From: Ignavibacteria bacterium UBA2360
GTDB taxonomy: Bacteria; Bacteroidota; Ignavibacteria; Tepidaquicellales; OLB5
Reading direction: 5' to 3'
DNA length: 64,000 nt
Assembly: GCA_002344125.1 (NCBI GenBank)
Contig: DDTQ01000011.1
Coordinates: forward strand, 186,001 to 250,000
Shown piece by piece: positions 52,603-61,922 of this stretch. A program made the position numbers and the translations under genes. How positions within the stretch are numbered: position 1 is the first letter of the stretch; each line of letters starts with the position of its first letter. Below the pieces are notes generated by a model. That model worked only from the letters and a program-made list of their open reading frames with translations, made no database searches and was not told where the DNA came from.

Positions 52603-54417
52603 CTAAGAATCGGCAAATATCTTTACCGGGTTATTCAAATGCTGAACCAAAACATTGAAGTCTTCGGGTTTTCTATCCGTAAGCAGCATTTTAAAAGTGA
52701 AGATTATGTATTTAATTATCTGCTGTACTTCAGGCTCCTGCATATCCATTCTGTAATCTTTAACATATTTTAAGAACACATATGTAACCTCTGCAAGTTT
52801 CAGGAGATCGTTATTTTTGATCGCTGCCGATATCTTCGCTATCAGCCTCAGGGCGTTGTTTAGTTCGCTTATCTTTTCAAGAGCCTCAAACTTGCTGTAC
52901 TCGCCTTTTAAATTACCTATTCCCGTGAAGCTCTTCTCAAACTCTTTTACAAGATATTTCAGTTTAAAAACAGCTGATTCCATCTGCGATTTTTTAAGAG
53001 CGGGCTTTTCAATAACCGGCTTAAACTCTTCTTCAGCAGCCACCGGAAGCTCGACTTTTTGCTCATTGGCAATTTCAGTTTCGGTTGTTGCGGCCACGCT
53101 AAGTTCAGTTTCTTCCTGTACAGTTTCATCAGGCTCTCTCTTGGGGTAGTCTTTGCTCTGCTCTCCCGAAATTTCAGATTTCAGCTTTTCCATTTTTTCA
53201 ACAATGGTATCGTAATTCAGGTAGTCTTCACCCTTTATCAGACTGTTAACCAGCGCCAGCGATGAATCCAGCAGCCTGATCCTTTCATCAGTCAGCAGTT
53301 CCGCCTGGCTTATTGATCTTGTGAAATAAATATTCATTGTAAGGAAGATATCCGCTATCAAATCAAATGAAAGCTGGCGCGAAAGGTTTGAAAGTTCACT
53401 GGTTATACCAAGTATCTCAGTGAGTGACATCAGGCATTTTTCGCTGAGCTTACCGTTATCATCAGAATTACAATCACGCGATACTGTCGCGATAAGCTTT
53501 TCCAGGATCTTTACTTCTTCAAAAAATCTTGATTCAAACGTATAATACGCTTCGTTGGTTATGGCTTCTTCTTTTACATGCTCATCTTCAGGTGAAGTAC
53601 CTTTGGGTTTATGCACTTCAATTTCGATCTCAGGTAATTCGTCTTCAGCGGCTGTTGTGTCATCATTAATTTCATTCTCTGCTTCAATTTCCGCAATAAT
53701 TTCTTCGGTTTCCTTTATTTCCTCCGTAGAAATAACCCCGGCTTCCTCATCAGCGTTAATAACATCAGTGTTTTCAGTTCCGGAGATCTCTTCTTCTGCC
53801 GCAGAGTTGTTTAATTCAGATAATTTATCAGAGTTCTCTACTGATTCACTCAGGCTCTCAAGCTCAAACACTTCCGCTTCGCCTGTGTAAGATTCAGTGT
53901 TTTCAATAAGCGTTAAACCTGATTCACTTTCATCTTCTTCCGCTGCTGTAACTGCCTCCCCGTCCATTTCTATCAGGTTTGGAACATTACCTTCATCTGT
54001 GATATCTATCTTAATAGTATCCTTTTTATCTTCGGTTTTTTCAATGAGAGGATCTTCGGTCTTGGCTTTATCTTCTTCTGTAATTTCTTTTATCGCTTCC
54101 TGTACATTTTCGCTTTTATAAAGATCTATCTTGGCGCATATCTTCGCTATGTTTATTCTATCGTAATCAAAATTATCTTTCAGGTTAAAGATAGTCACCT
54201 GTGACTTATCTATTTTATCGGAAATATACAAAAGGTATTTGAAGAGCAAATCAAGTCCGGCGGTTTTACCCACAATAAAGGTAACCTTCATAACATCATC
54301 AATAGCTATGATGCTGTCAACCAGTTTGCTTAGCCTGTAGTTTTCTTTGAACTCACTTCCGGGTGAGTTCACCACCGTATATAAAAGGTAATTTATGTAA
54401 TCTTTTTTAAATGTCAT
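52603..54417 (-). CDS. Acidic multi-domain protein of unknown function
   Basis: 604 residues, not recognised. Three parts: an N-terminal folded segment (1-100, MTFKKDYINYLLYTVVNSPGS); a long acidic low-complexity linker (about 105-290, mainly Glu/Asp/Thr/Ser); and helical regions at about 295-415 and 465-604. The first helical region (FFEEVKILEKLIATV ... LLDSSLALVNSLIKGEDYLNYDTIVEKMEKLKSEI) has the look of an Hpt/CheA P1-like four-helix bundle, but no phospho-acceptor His is seen. It starts 2 nt after the stop of alr. No signal peptide; cytoplasmic. Confidence 0.6.
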   Translation of the reverse strand: MTFKKDYINYLLYTVVNSPGSEFKENYRLSKLVDSIIAIDDVMKVTFIVGKTAGLDLLFKYLLYISDKIDKSQVTIFNLKDNFDYDRINIAKICAKIDLYKSENVQEAIKEITEEDKAKTEDPLIEKTEDKKDTIKIDITDEGNVPNLIEMDGEAVTAAEEDESESGLTLIENTESYTGEAEVFELESLSESVENSDKLSELNNSAAEEEISGTENTDVINADEEAGVISTEEIKETEEIIAEIEAENEINDDTTAAEDELPEIEIEVHKPKGTSPEDEHVKEEAITNEAYYTFESRFFEEVKILEKLIATVSRDCNSDDNGKLSEKCLMSLTEILGITSELSNLSRQLSFDLIADIFLTMNIYFTRSISQAELLTDERIRLLDSSLALVNSLIKGEDYLNYDTIVEKMEKLKSEISGEQSKDYPKREPDETVQEETELSVAATTETEIANEQKVELPVAAEEEFKPVIEKPALKKSQMESAVFKLKYLVKEFEKSFTGIGNLKGEYSKFEALEKISELNNALRLIAKISAAIKNNDLLKLAEVTYVFLKYVKDYRMDMQEPEVQQIIKYIIFTFKMLLTDRKPEDFNVLVQHLNNPVKIFADS

Positions 54418-54419
54418 AT

Positions 54420-55568
54420 TTATCCATTTAAATAAACTCGTTCAACTCTATCAGCAACAGCGCAGATCATTTCATAGGGTATTTTTCCGCATAATCTGGC
54501 CAGTTTATCGGCGCCAATATTATCACCATTTTCCTCACCCATCAAAAGAACATCGTCACCGATCTTAATATTATATTTCCTGCCCAGTTCTACCATGATC
54601 CAATCCATAGTAACTGCGCCGATCTGCTTATAAAGCTTTTTGTTTATCAAAACCTTTGCTTTATTGGTAAGCAGTCTTTGATATCCGTCACCGTAACCAA
54701 TTGGAATCGACCCGATAAATTCATTCTGCCTGGCGAAATACTTTCTGCCATACGATACGCTTTCGCGGGCTTCTATCTTTTTAATGAACGTTACTTTAGA
54801 TTTCAGGTTCATTATCGGTTTCAGTTTAATTTTATTGCGAATGCCGCTGCCGGGATAGTAACCGTAAAGCAGCAAACCGGGCCTTACCATATTAAAATAT
54901 GATTCCTTCAGGTCAAGTACCGCGCCGCTGTTTGCGGAATGAACTATCGGGAATTCAATTCCCGCTTTTTTAAGCTCAACAAGCAGTTTATTGAATCTTC
55001 TAAGCTGTAATTTTGAAAATGTTTTATTCTTCTCTTCAGATGCCGCAAAATGCGTAAATATTCCTTCAAGCTCAATATTCTTTAAGGCGGCTATCTGCTG
55101 AATAGTTTTAAACGCGCCTTTATAATCCAGCCCGATACGGCGCATACCCGTATCTATTTTTATATGAACCTTAAATTTACTTTTGAATTTCCTGCTGTAT
55201 TCGTTAAGGAATTTCGCCGTATCATAAGATGCGACCGTCGCCGTTAAATTGTGCCTGTGAAGTATAGAAACATACTTGGCGGGCTCAAGTTTGGAGTGTA
55301 TGAGCGTACCGAAAACAAGTATCGGGGTATTAGGTATAAACTTCCTCAGACGAATAGCTTCATCATAATTTGCAACACCCAGAAAATCTATACCCAGCTC
55401 AACAAGCTTCCGGCTGACTTCCTCAATACCGTGGCCGTACGCGTTCGCCTTCACAACACCGCATATCTTTATCTTCCGTTTGGGATATTCACCGTGTATA
55501 TGGCGGCGTATCTGTTCAACGTTAAATGCAAGCTTCGCAAAATCTATTTCAGCGCGTGTTGGGTTCAT
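54420..55568 (-). CDS. alr: Alanine racemase
   Basis: 382 residues, PLP-dependent, provides D-alanine for peptidoglycan. PLP Lys40 in ICGVVKANAYGHG; the second catalytic Tyr lies in ESVSYGRKYFA; DTGMRRIGL and GSIPIGYGDGYQR are also typical. It probably heads the minus-strand gene run down to the O-antigen ligase gene. Confidence 0.93.
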   Translation of the reverse strand: MNPTRAEIDFAKLAFNVEQIRRHIHGEYPKRKIKICGVVKANAYGHGIEEVSRKLVELGIDFLGVANYDEAIRLRKFIPNTPILVFGTLIHSKLEPAKYVSILHRHNLTATVASYDTAKFLNEYSRKFKSKFKVHIKIDTGMRRIGLDYKGAFKTIQQIAALKNIELEGIFTHFAASEEKNKTFSKLQLRRFNKLLVELKKAGIEFPIVHSANSGAVLDLKESYFNMVRPGLLLYGYYPGSGIRNKIKLKPIMNLKSKVTFIKKIEARESVSYGRKYFARQNEFIGSIPIGYGDGYQRLLTNKAKVLINKKLYKQIGAVTMDWIMVELGRKYNIKIGDDVLLMGEENGDNIGADKLARLCGKIPYEMICAVADRVERVYLNG

Positions 55569-55699
55569 TATAAATCATTCCCGCTCAGGCGGGAATCTCT
55601 ATCATCGTTTGCTTAATAATTGCAGTTTACTGAAAATATGAATCTCGTTTTATTGTCTATGCAGAGTCTCTGCGTATTTTGCAGGACTCTGCGCTGATC

Positions 55700-57097
55700 C
55701 TACAATCCCGGTTTTGTCAGCTTCATAAGATCTAATACCTTATTAAGTTCTTTTTCGGGCATAATGTTCTTACTTCTTATCACATCCATAATAGAACGGT
55801 GCGTTTTCACTGATTCCTTTGCAATTTCTGCCGCCCTTGCATAACCTATAATAGGATTAAGCGCAGTAACAATACTAATTGATTTTTCCGCATAGTCACG
55901 GCATTTCTTTTCATCGGCTATCAAGCCGGCTACGCACTTATCATCAAATGCCTTCAGGGCATTTTTGAGGATCTCTATCATCCATACAATATTGAATATC
56001 ATAACGGGCATCATCACATTTAATTCCAATTGACCCGCCTGTGAACACATCATAACCGTATGATTATTACCCATTACCTGGTATAACACCTGGTTCATCA
56101 TTTCAGCCATAGAAGGATTTACCTTACCCGGCATAATTGAAGATCCCGGCTGTACTGCCGGCATGATGATTTCAGCGAACCCTGTTGTAGGACCCGATGC
56201 AAGCAGACGCAGATCATTGGTTATCTTTGTCATATCTATTGCGAAATTATTTATCGCGCTTGAAAGCTCCATGAATGGCATCATGCTTTGCATGGATTCA
56301 AAATAATTCTTTGTTGGTCTTAATTTTAATCCCGATACCTTAGATAAATTCTTAGCCATCAGGTTACGGTATTTTGCGTGAGTGTTGAGACCCGTACCAA
56401 CTGCCGTACCGCCAATGCCAAGCTCTGCGAGATGTTTTTGTGAAGCCAGTATCAGGTCATAATGACGGGCAACAATTTCAGCGTACCCTTCAAACTCCTG
56501 ACCAAGCGTAATTGGCGCAGCATCCTGCAGGTGTGTTCTCCCTGATTTTATTACCTTAGCAAACTGTTTAGCCTTTCTTTCAAGCGTTTTTTGGAAGTGC
56601 TTAATAACCGGCATGAGCCTTTGCGCCATTATTAATGATGCAAGTCTCATAGCGGTGGGGAAAGTATCGTTGGTTGATTGCGCCATATTCACATGGTCGT
56701 TGGGATTGATAATCTTATAATCTCCGCGCCTGCCGCCTAAAATTTCCACTCCGCGGTTTGCAAGAACCTCGTTTGTATTCATGTTATGCGATGTACCCGC
56801 GCCTGCCTGGTAAACATCAACTACAAAATGCTCGCGGTATTTACCCTTCAAAACTTCATCTGCCGCTTTAACAATTGCGCCGGCAATTTTTTTATTCAGC
56901 AAGCCAAGCTCGGCATTTGTCATTGCCGCCGCTTTTTTTATGTAAACGTAAGCATCAACCATAACCGGGTGCGCCTTCCAGCCGCTTACAGGAAAGTTAT
57001 GTACTGCTCTTTGTGTCTGCACTCCGTAATACGCTTCATAGGGAATTTCTATTTCTCCAAGTGAGTCCTTTTCTATCCTTAACCTCGTGGTTTTCAT
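55700..57097 (-). CDS. aspA: Aspartate ammonia-lyase
   Basis: 465 residues, fumarase/aspartase superfamily. Converts aspartate to fumarate and ammonia. Signature PGSSIMPGKVNPSMAEMMNQV; HVNMAQSTNDTFPTAMRLA and GRTHLQDAAPITLGQEFEGYA. The N-terminus RIEKDSLGEIEIPYEAYYGVQTQRAVHNFPVSG favours aspartase over fumarase. The upstream region carries a TGATG/CATCA inverted repeat near 57180-57195. Released ammonia may connect with the Amt gene at 58561. Confidence 0.9.
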   Translation of the reverse strand: MKTTRLRIEKDSLGEIEIPYEAYYGVQTQRAVHNFPVSGWKAHPVMVDAYVYIKKAAAMTNAELGLLNKKIAGAIVKAADEVLKGKYREHFVVDVYQAGAGTSHNMNTNEVLANRGVEILGGRRGDYKIINPNDHVNMAQSTNDTFPTAMRLASLIMAQRLMPVIKHFQKTLERKAKQFAKVIKSGRTHLQDAAPITLGQEFEGYAEIVARHYDLILASQKHLAELGIGGTAVGTGLNTHAKYRNLMAKNLSKVSGLKLRPTKNYFESMQSMMPFMELSSAINNFAIDMTKITNDLRLLASGPTTGFAEIIMPAVQPGSSIMPGKVNPSMAEMMNQVLYQVMGNNHTVMMCSQAGQLELNVMMPVMIFNIVWMIEILKNALKAFDDKCVAGLIADEKKCRDYAEKSISIVTALNPIIGYARAAEIAKESVKTHRSIMDVIRSKNIMPEKELNKVLDLMKLTKPGL

Positions 57098-57262
57098 GAA
57101 AACTATTGCCTTTCAGTGATAATTATGATTTCAATGTTTATTTTTGCACGATTATTGATGAAATCTACTCGATTAAAGTGATGAATTCCATCAAATTATT
57201 AACTAATTTAACAATTAATTATCATTAGTTATATAGAAAAATAATAGTAACTTTCTAAATTT

Positions 57263-58102
57263 ATGTATAAAATTATAACCGCTTTTATTTTTTGTTTCAT
57301 CTTTTCTGCTTCTACGGTTTTTACTCAGGAAGAACAGGATACTACTCTTTCAACTGAGGAAAATACAACAATTACAGAAGATACAACGCAAGTAACGGAA
57401 ACTGATCCCGTAAAACTTGAAATTTCAAGGATCATTAAGGAAGTGAATTCCAGGTCAAAGGAAATTGATAATGTAATTTCAACGGGTGAAATCAAGATCA
57501 AAACTCCCAAGATAGACGAAACGGGTGATATTGAAATTCACGTTAAGAAAAAAGACGATCTCTGGTTCAAGATAGAGGGTCCCCTTGGAATTGACGCCGC
57601 CGTTGCGCACTTTAACCGTGACCGCTTCACATTCTTTGATGACTTAAACGATGTTGTTACAATGGGTTCTACTTCAATTCTGAATATCGGGACCCTCACC
57701 AAAATACGCTGCACGTTTGATGACATGCTGAACTCATTTTCGGGTACGGTAAAAATATCTAAGGGCAAAAAAGATGAGCTTGCAATGACAGAAGAAGGCG
57801 GCCAATATGTGCTATCATTGAAGCGCGGCACCATTACCCGCAAATACTGGGTAGATAAGGATAATTACTTTGTATATAAATACATGTATATAAGCAAAAC
57901 CGGTCAAACCCTGATATCATTTGAGTTTTCAAATTTTTCATATTCCGGCACAAGCACTTACGCGCGAAAAGTCGAGATCCGCAGACCCAAGCAGAATGAA
58001 TACTTCAGGCTAACCATGGAGAACGTAAGTTTAAACCAGGGCTACCTTGATTTTAAGGTTGACTATCCTTACGGTGATGTAAAAATAAGGAACTGGAAGT
58101 AA
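57263..58102 (+). CDS. LolA/DUF4292-like periplasmic protein
   Basis: 279 residues; signal peptide MYKIITAFIFCFIFSASTVFTQ, then a Thr/Glu-rich linker. The domain from about 55 on (ISRIIKEVNSRSKEIDNVISTGEIKIKTPK ... LWFKIEGPLGIDAAVAHFNRDRF ... YFVYKYMYISKTGQTLISFEFSNF) has the unclosed beta-barrel pattern of LolA/LolB-like proteins. Lipid or lipoprotein transport is likely but not certain. Divergent from aspA. Confidence 0.68.
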   Translation: MYKIITAFIFCFIFSASTVFTQEEQDTTLSTEENTTITEDTTQVTETDPVKLEISRIIKEVNSRSKEIDNVISTGEIKIKTPKIDETGDIEIHVKKKDDLWFKIEGPLGIDAAVAHFNRDRFTFFDDLNDVVTMGSTSILNIGTLTKIRCTFDDMLNSFSGTVKISKGKKDELAMTEEGGQYVLSLKRGTITRKYWVDKDNYFVYKYMYISKTGQTLISFEFSNFSYSGTSTYARKVEIRRPKQNEYFRLTMENVSLNQGYLDFKVDYPYGDVKIRNWK

Positions 58103-58125
58103 GTTGTTTATATATATGAGAATTG

Positions 58126-58149
58126 AAAAAGGGGTTTAACCCCTTTTTT
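58126..58149 (+). terminator. Rho-independent terminator
   Basis: Arms AAAAAGGGGTT and AACCCCTTTTT almost without loop, followed by further T. It ends the LolA-like gene 24 nt after its stop. Confidence 0.8.
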
Positions 58150-58238
58150 ATTGGAACAACTGTTAACATTTTACAAAAATTAACAATTAGTAAAGTTCAG
58201 TTCATTTATTTTTTTAATGGAAATTAGTATTTTTATAA

Positions 58239-58508
58239 ATGGCGAAAATAAAAACCGAATGTGCATGCGGCGAAGTACATGAATTTGAAGGAGCAGCAGC
58301 AAAATATTTCGAAGGAAACATTCCTGATTACGTGGATTGCAGCGAGTGTCCTGTTTGCAGTCCTGAATTACTTGATAAACCCGAAAATCACGAGGATGAG
58401 GCTTACAAGGAAGAGGTGGATATAGCCGAGCTTGAAAAAGCGCTGGAAGATGACCCCATTGGTGATATTGATGAAATTGATGAGGATTTTGAAGAAGAAG
58501 AGTTTTAA
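58239..58508 (+). CDS. Small acidic Cys-rich protein
   Basis: 89 residues. Cys8-x-Cys10 and Cys34-x2-Cys37-x2-Cys40 with His14 look like a metal site; the last 45 residues are very acidic (ELEKALEDDPIGDIDEIDED). No family recognised. Stands between two terminators with 130 bp of its own upstream DNA, and codon use looks normal, so a real gene is likely. Confidence 0.6.
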   Translation: MAKIKTECACGEVHEFEGAAAKYFEGNIPDYVDCSECPVCSPELLDKPENHEDEAYKEEVDIAELEKALEDDPIGDIDEIDEDFEEEEF

Positions 58509-58515
58509 GTATAAG

Positions 58516-58541
58516 AAAGGGGCTTAAAAAGCCCCCTTAGA
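58516..58541. terminator. Bidirectional hairpin between convergent genes
   Basis: Arms GGGGCTT and AAGCCCC. On the minus strand it follows the amt stop and is trailed by TTTCTTAT; on the plus strand it ends the small Cys-rich gene. U-tracts are modest. Confidence 0.6.
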
Positions 58542-58560
58542 ATTTATTATAATAATATAT

Positions 58561-59799
58561 TTACTTCCCGTCCATAGCATAAGCATCTTCGCCATGCAGC
58601 ATGGAATCAAGTCCCTCAACCTCCTCTTTTTCAGTTGTCCTTACCGGTGTAAACAGGTTAATCAACCAAAGCATTCCGTATGTAAACCCGAAGGCGTAAA
58701 TACTGCTTATTAAAATTGCCAATAGCTGAACCTTAAAGAATTCTGTGCCGCCGTGAAGCAAACCGTTTGAGCCTGCTGCATTAATGGTAACCGTACCGAA
58801 AATACCAAGCATTACTATTCCTATTAAACCACCAACACCGTGAACGCCCCAAACATCAAGTGCGTCATCCCATTTCAGGCGGTTCTTTAGTGCAACTGCA
58901 AAGTAACAAACTATACCCGCGGCAATGCCGATAAACACCGAAGCCTTAAGTGATACATATCCTGCTGCGGGTGTTATTGTAGCAAGTCCTGCAACAGCAC
59001 CTGTCAAAAGACCGACAAATTTCGGTTTCTTTTCCAGCCACCATGAAATTAAAAGCCAGGTTACAGCGGCAAATGATGCGGCAACATCTGTATTCAGGAA
59101 CGCGGCAGCCGTAATGCTATCTACTGCGAATTCACTTCCCGCATTGAAGCCGTACCATCCAAACCATAATAAACCGGTTCCTAATGCAATTAACGGAATG
59201 CTGTGCATTCCGGAATCAACAACTTTTCTTCTGCCAATATACAGCACAGATGCAAGCGCCGCAAAACCTGCAATATTGTGAACCACTATACCGCCGGCAA
59301 AATCTTTTACACCCCATGAAGCCAGGATTCCGCCGCCCCATATCATATGAACAAAAGGGAAGTAAACCAAAAGCAGCCATAATACCAGAAATATTAAATA
59401 AGCGCCGAATTTGACGCGGTTAGCAAAAGCTCCCGTTATAAGCGCAGGAGTTATTATTGCGAACATCATTTGGTAAGCGATAAAAACATATAAAGGTATA
59501 GAGGGATTTATGGGTGAGGGAGTCATTGGACTTACACCGGCTAAAAACGCCATATCAAGATTCCCTATTATTCCTCCGATATCAGTTCCTGTAGCCATAT
59601 CTCCGCTGAAACACATTGAGTATCCCACAACAAACCATAAAACAGTGGTTATACCCATTGAAACAAAACTTTGCATCATGATAGCTAAAACATTTTTTCT
59701 GCCAACAAGACCGCCGTAAAAAAACGCCAGACCCGGCGTCATAAGCATAACAAGGCTGGTAGCCAAAAGCATAAATCCTGTATTGCCTGTATCAAACAT
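58561..59799 (-). CDS. amt: Ammonium transporter (Amt family)
   Basis: 412 residues, about 11 transmembrane helices. Conducts NH4+/NH3 through the inner membrane. Motifs: MLMTPGLAFFYGGLVGRKNVLA, DFAGGIVVHNIAGFAALASVLYIGRRK and VWGVHGVGGLIGIVMLG with the twin pore His residues. No GlnB/GlnK gene is adjacent, which is unusual. Divergent from a porin gene, with a 179-bp region between holding an operator-like palindrome. Confidence 0.95.
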   Translation of the reverse strand: MFDTGNTGFMLLATSLVMLMTPGLAFFYGGLVGRKNVLAIMMQSFVSMGITTVLWFVVGYSMCFSGDMATGTDIGGIIGNLDMAFLAGVSPMTPSPINPSIPLYVFIAYQMMFAIITPALITGAFANRVKFGAYLIFLVLWLLLVYFPFVHMIWGGGILASWGVKDFAGGIVVHNIAGFAALASVLYIGRRKVVDSGMHSIPLIALGTGLLWFGWYGFNAGSEFAVDSITAAAFLNTDVAASFAAVTWLLISWWLEKKPKFVGLLTGAVAGLATITPAAGYVSLKASVFIGIAAGIVCYFAVALKNRLKWDDALDVWGVHGVGGLIGIVMLGIFGTVTINAAGSNGLLHGGTEFFKVQLLAILISSIYAFGFTYGMLWLINLFTPVRTTEKEEVEGLDSMLHGEDAYAMDGK

Positions 59800-59915
59800 T
59801 ATGGATCTTACCTCCTTAGATTATTAAGTTTTATTCAAAAACAAAAAAAGCATATCTCAAAATTAACTCTTAGTTCTGCTATACAATATGAGAGGCGTCA
59901 TGTAATTATATGAGA

Positions 59916-59934
59916 TATATCATTTTATGATATA
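59916..59934. promoter_or_regulatory. Operator-like inverted repeat between amt and porin genes
   Basis: Arms TATATCAT and ATGATATA with loop TTT, centred in the region between the divergent amt and porin genes. Position suits a shared regulator site; the sequence is AT-rich, so chance is possible. Confidence 0.4.
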
Positions 59935-59978
59935 ACTTATAGCACTTATTTTTGTACATATTCTACAACTAAAAACTA

Positions 59979-61097
59979 ATGAAAATGAAATATAAGGTTA
60001 GCTACATTATTGTTCTTGTCATTTTACTGGTTGGTTTAATAAGCGCCTCGGCACAGGAAACAGAAAAAAAGGGACTTTTCGCGGGTTTACCTGAAGAACT
60101 TACTTTAAGCGGTTATGTTGATGCGTATATTGCCTATGATAACGATAAAGGAAATTCACTGCGTCAGTTTTCAGTGCTCGCGCCCTACAGGGATGAATTC
60201 AGGATAAACCTGGCTATGATAGCGCTCAGGTATAACTCTAAAATTGTCCGGGGAAATATTGCCCTGCAATATGGAGATATTCCAAAGTTAAACTGGCCGC
60301 AGGCACCCAATGAATACATGCAGTTCATACAGGAAGCTAATATAGGCGTATCGCCATATAAAAATTCATGGATCGATGCGGGGTATTTCCTGACTCACAT
60401 TGGCGGTGAAGGAATTATCCCAAAAAATAATTTCTTCACATCAGTTTCATTGTTAACTTACTACGAACCGATTTACCAGAGCGGAATAAAGTATTCATAT
60501 ACAGGTAAAAAGTTCTATTCTTCGCTGATGTTATTGAACGGTTACAATGTACTTGCAGATAACAATAAAAATAAATCGTTTGGCCTGCAAATAGGCTATA
60601 AGCCGAATGATAAAGCAGATATTACTTTCAACAACATAACAGGTAACGAAATGCCAACAGGTACCGCAGGAAAAACAAGGATATACAACAACCTTGTTGT
60701 AAAACTCTTCCCTTCAAAAAAGGTTGATGTAATATTATGCGGTGATTTCTGTATGCAGGAAAAATCCAAGATAGATGACCCGGAAGCATCCGGCTCTATG
60801 TTTTCAGCTTTCGCATCAATGAAATTCCGCGCTTCTAAAAATGTTTCATTAATGCTCAGGGGAGAAATATTCCAGGATAAAGACGCTGTGTTAAGTCCGG
60901 TCTATCTTATGAGCGATAGTACCTATAGCGGATTGAAAGCTTTTGGTGTAACCGGAGGAATAGAATTCAACCCTGTGACAAATTCATACTTCAGACTTGA
61001 AGGCAGGTACCTTTCAGCGGATAAAGACCAGAAGATATTTTATGAAGGTGAAAATACAAGGTTCGAGGTCATTCTCTCAGGCGGTGTTGAGTTTTAA
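59979..61097 (+). CDS. Outer-membrane beta-barrel porin (BBP2-like)
   Basis: 372 residues; signal peptide to about ISASAQ. The mature start LPEELTLSGYVDAYIAYDND is typical of the porin family found near transporters in Bacteroidota. Many amphipathic strands (FSVLAPYRDEFRINLAMIALRYNSKIVRGNIALQYGD, INTFLTHIGGEGI-like region) and the last strand FEVILSGGVEF ends in Phe. It may pass ammonium or small solutes to Amt, as an inference from divergence. Confidence 0.8.
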   Translation: MKMKYKVSYIIVLVILLVGLISASAQETEKKGLFAGLPEELTLSGYVDAYIAYDNDKGNSLRQFSVLAPYRDEFRINLAMIALRYNSKIVRGNIALQYGDIPKLNWPQAPNEYMQFIQEANIGVSPYKNSWIDAGYFLTHIGGEGIIPKNNFFTSVSLLTYYEPIYQSGIKYSYTGKKFYSSLMLLNGYNVLADNNKNKSFGLQIGYKPNDKADITFNNITGNEMPTGTAGKTRIYNNLVVKLFPSKKVDVILCGDFCMQEKSKIDDPEASGSMFSAFASMKFRASKNVSLMLRGEIFQDKDAVLSPVYLMSDSTYSGLKAFGVTGGIEFNPVTNSYFRLEGRYLSADKDQKIFYEGENTRFEVILSGGVEF

Positions 61098-61134
61098 ATT
61101 CTGAACTGCTGATAGAATAATTTTCAAAATAAAA

Positions 61135-61169
61135 AAACCCGGGTAAACTGAACGTTTATCCGGGTTTGT
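61135..61169. terminator. Bidirectional rho-independent terminator
   Basis: Arms AAACCCGGGTAAAC and GTTTATCCGGGTTT, with T-rich sequence on both strands. It ends both the porin gene and the Fe-S operon on the opposite strand. Confidence 0.85.
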
Positions 61170-61186
61170 TTTAAAGCTTAACTTAT

Positions 61187-61657
61187 CTATATTTTGATAG
61201 ATTCAGGTATTCCGATACTTGCAAATTGCGTAACTGCAGAATCCTCTTTTGCCAAAAGGTCCTTTATTGTCATATTCTTCAAAACACCATCAACAGCATT
61301 TTGCAGCATTTGCCACAGCGAGCGTATAGAGCAATCAACTGAATGTGTACAGATATTTTCTGAACCGCTGTGATCATTGCAGAACTCAGCATCAAACAAC
61401 TTACCGCCCAGGAAATCAAGTACATCTTTCACAAGAATTTCATCTGCCGGACGGCTGAGTGTATAGCCGCCAATCTGCCCGCGCGAGCTTGCAAGGAATC
61501 CCCCTAATCTCAAAGCACGCAATATCTTAGCCGTGTTATGAGTGGTGATACCTTCGGCTTTGCTTATTTCAGGGATAGTTAATCCTTTTTCGCCTTTTTC
61601 GCCGGCTACTCTAAGCAAACAGCGCAATCCGTATTCTTCCTGTGTACTGAATTTCAT
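61187..61657 (-). CDS. Rrf2 family regulator (IscR-like, Fe-S operon)
   Basis: 156 residues. N-terminal winged helix (MKFSTQEEYGLRCLLRVAGEKG, GITTHNTAKILRALRLGGFLASSRGQIGGYTLSRP) and Cys93, Cys103 and Cys109, candidates to hold an Fe-S cluster. The spacing C-x9-C-x5-C is longer than in IscR. As last gene of the sufS-sufE-sufT operon it probably senses cluster status and represses it. The ATG overlaps the stop of the DUF4160 gene. Confidence 0.85.
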   Translation of the reverse strand: MKFSTQEEYGLRCLLRVAGEKGEKGLTIPEISKAEGITTHNTAKILRALRLGGFLASSRGQIGGYTLSRPADEILVKDVLDFLGGKLFDAEFCNDHSGSENICTHSVDCSIRSLWQMLQNAVDGVLKNMTIKDLLAKEDSAVTQFASIGIPESIKI

Positions 61658-61899
61658 TGTACTAAAGGCTCAATTTTCTTCAATGGTTCACTTCTTAAAA
61701 TTCTACTCCAGTTGTCTCTCAACTCGTCTTGATGCGCTCTGCCCCATTCTTTAATCAATGAATCAGCATGTGAAGGCAGCTTTCCACTCATAACTTCGAA
61801 ATCTTCAATTCTGAATTTGGCATCGTATTCATTATATCTTACATGAATATGCGGATCATTATTAAATCCTTCTCTGAAATACATAATTACAAGCATCAC
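61654..61899 (-). CDS. DUF4160 protein, N-terminus uncertain
   Basis: 81 residues from GTG 61899; ATG choices at 61896 or 61884 are shorter. MYFREGFNNDPHIHVRYNEYDAKFRIEDFEVMSGKLPSHADSLIKEWGRAHQDEL is a DUF4160 domain. The frame extends upstream as PTISCFYV, matching the usual family start MPTIS, but the codon in the Met place is ATA and it touches the stop of the DUF2442 gene. DUF4160 often pairs with DUF2442; a toxin-antitoxin-like role has been suggested but not shown. Confidence 0.7.
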   Translation of the reverse strand: MMLVIMYFREGFNNDPHIHVRYNEYDAKFRIEDFEVMSGKLPSHADSLIKEWGRAHQDELRDNWSRILRSEPLKKIEPLVQ

Positions 61900-61922
61900 A
61901 TAAAAACAGCTTATGGTGGGTA

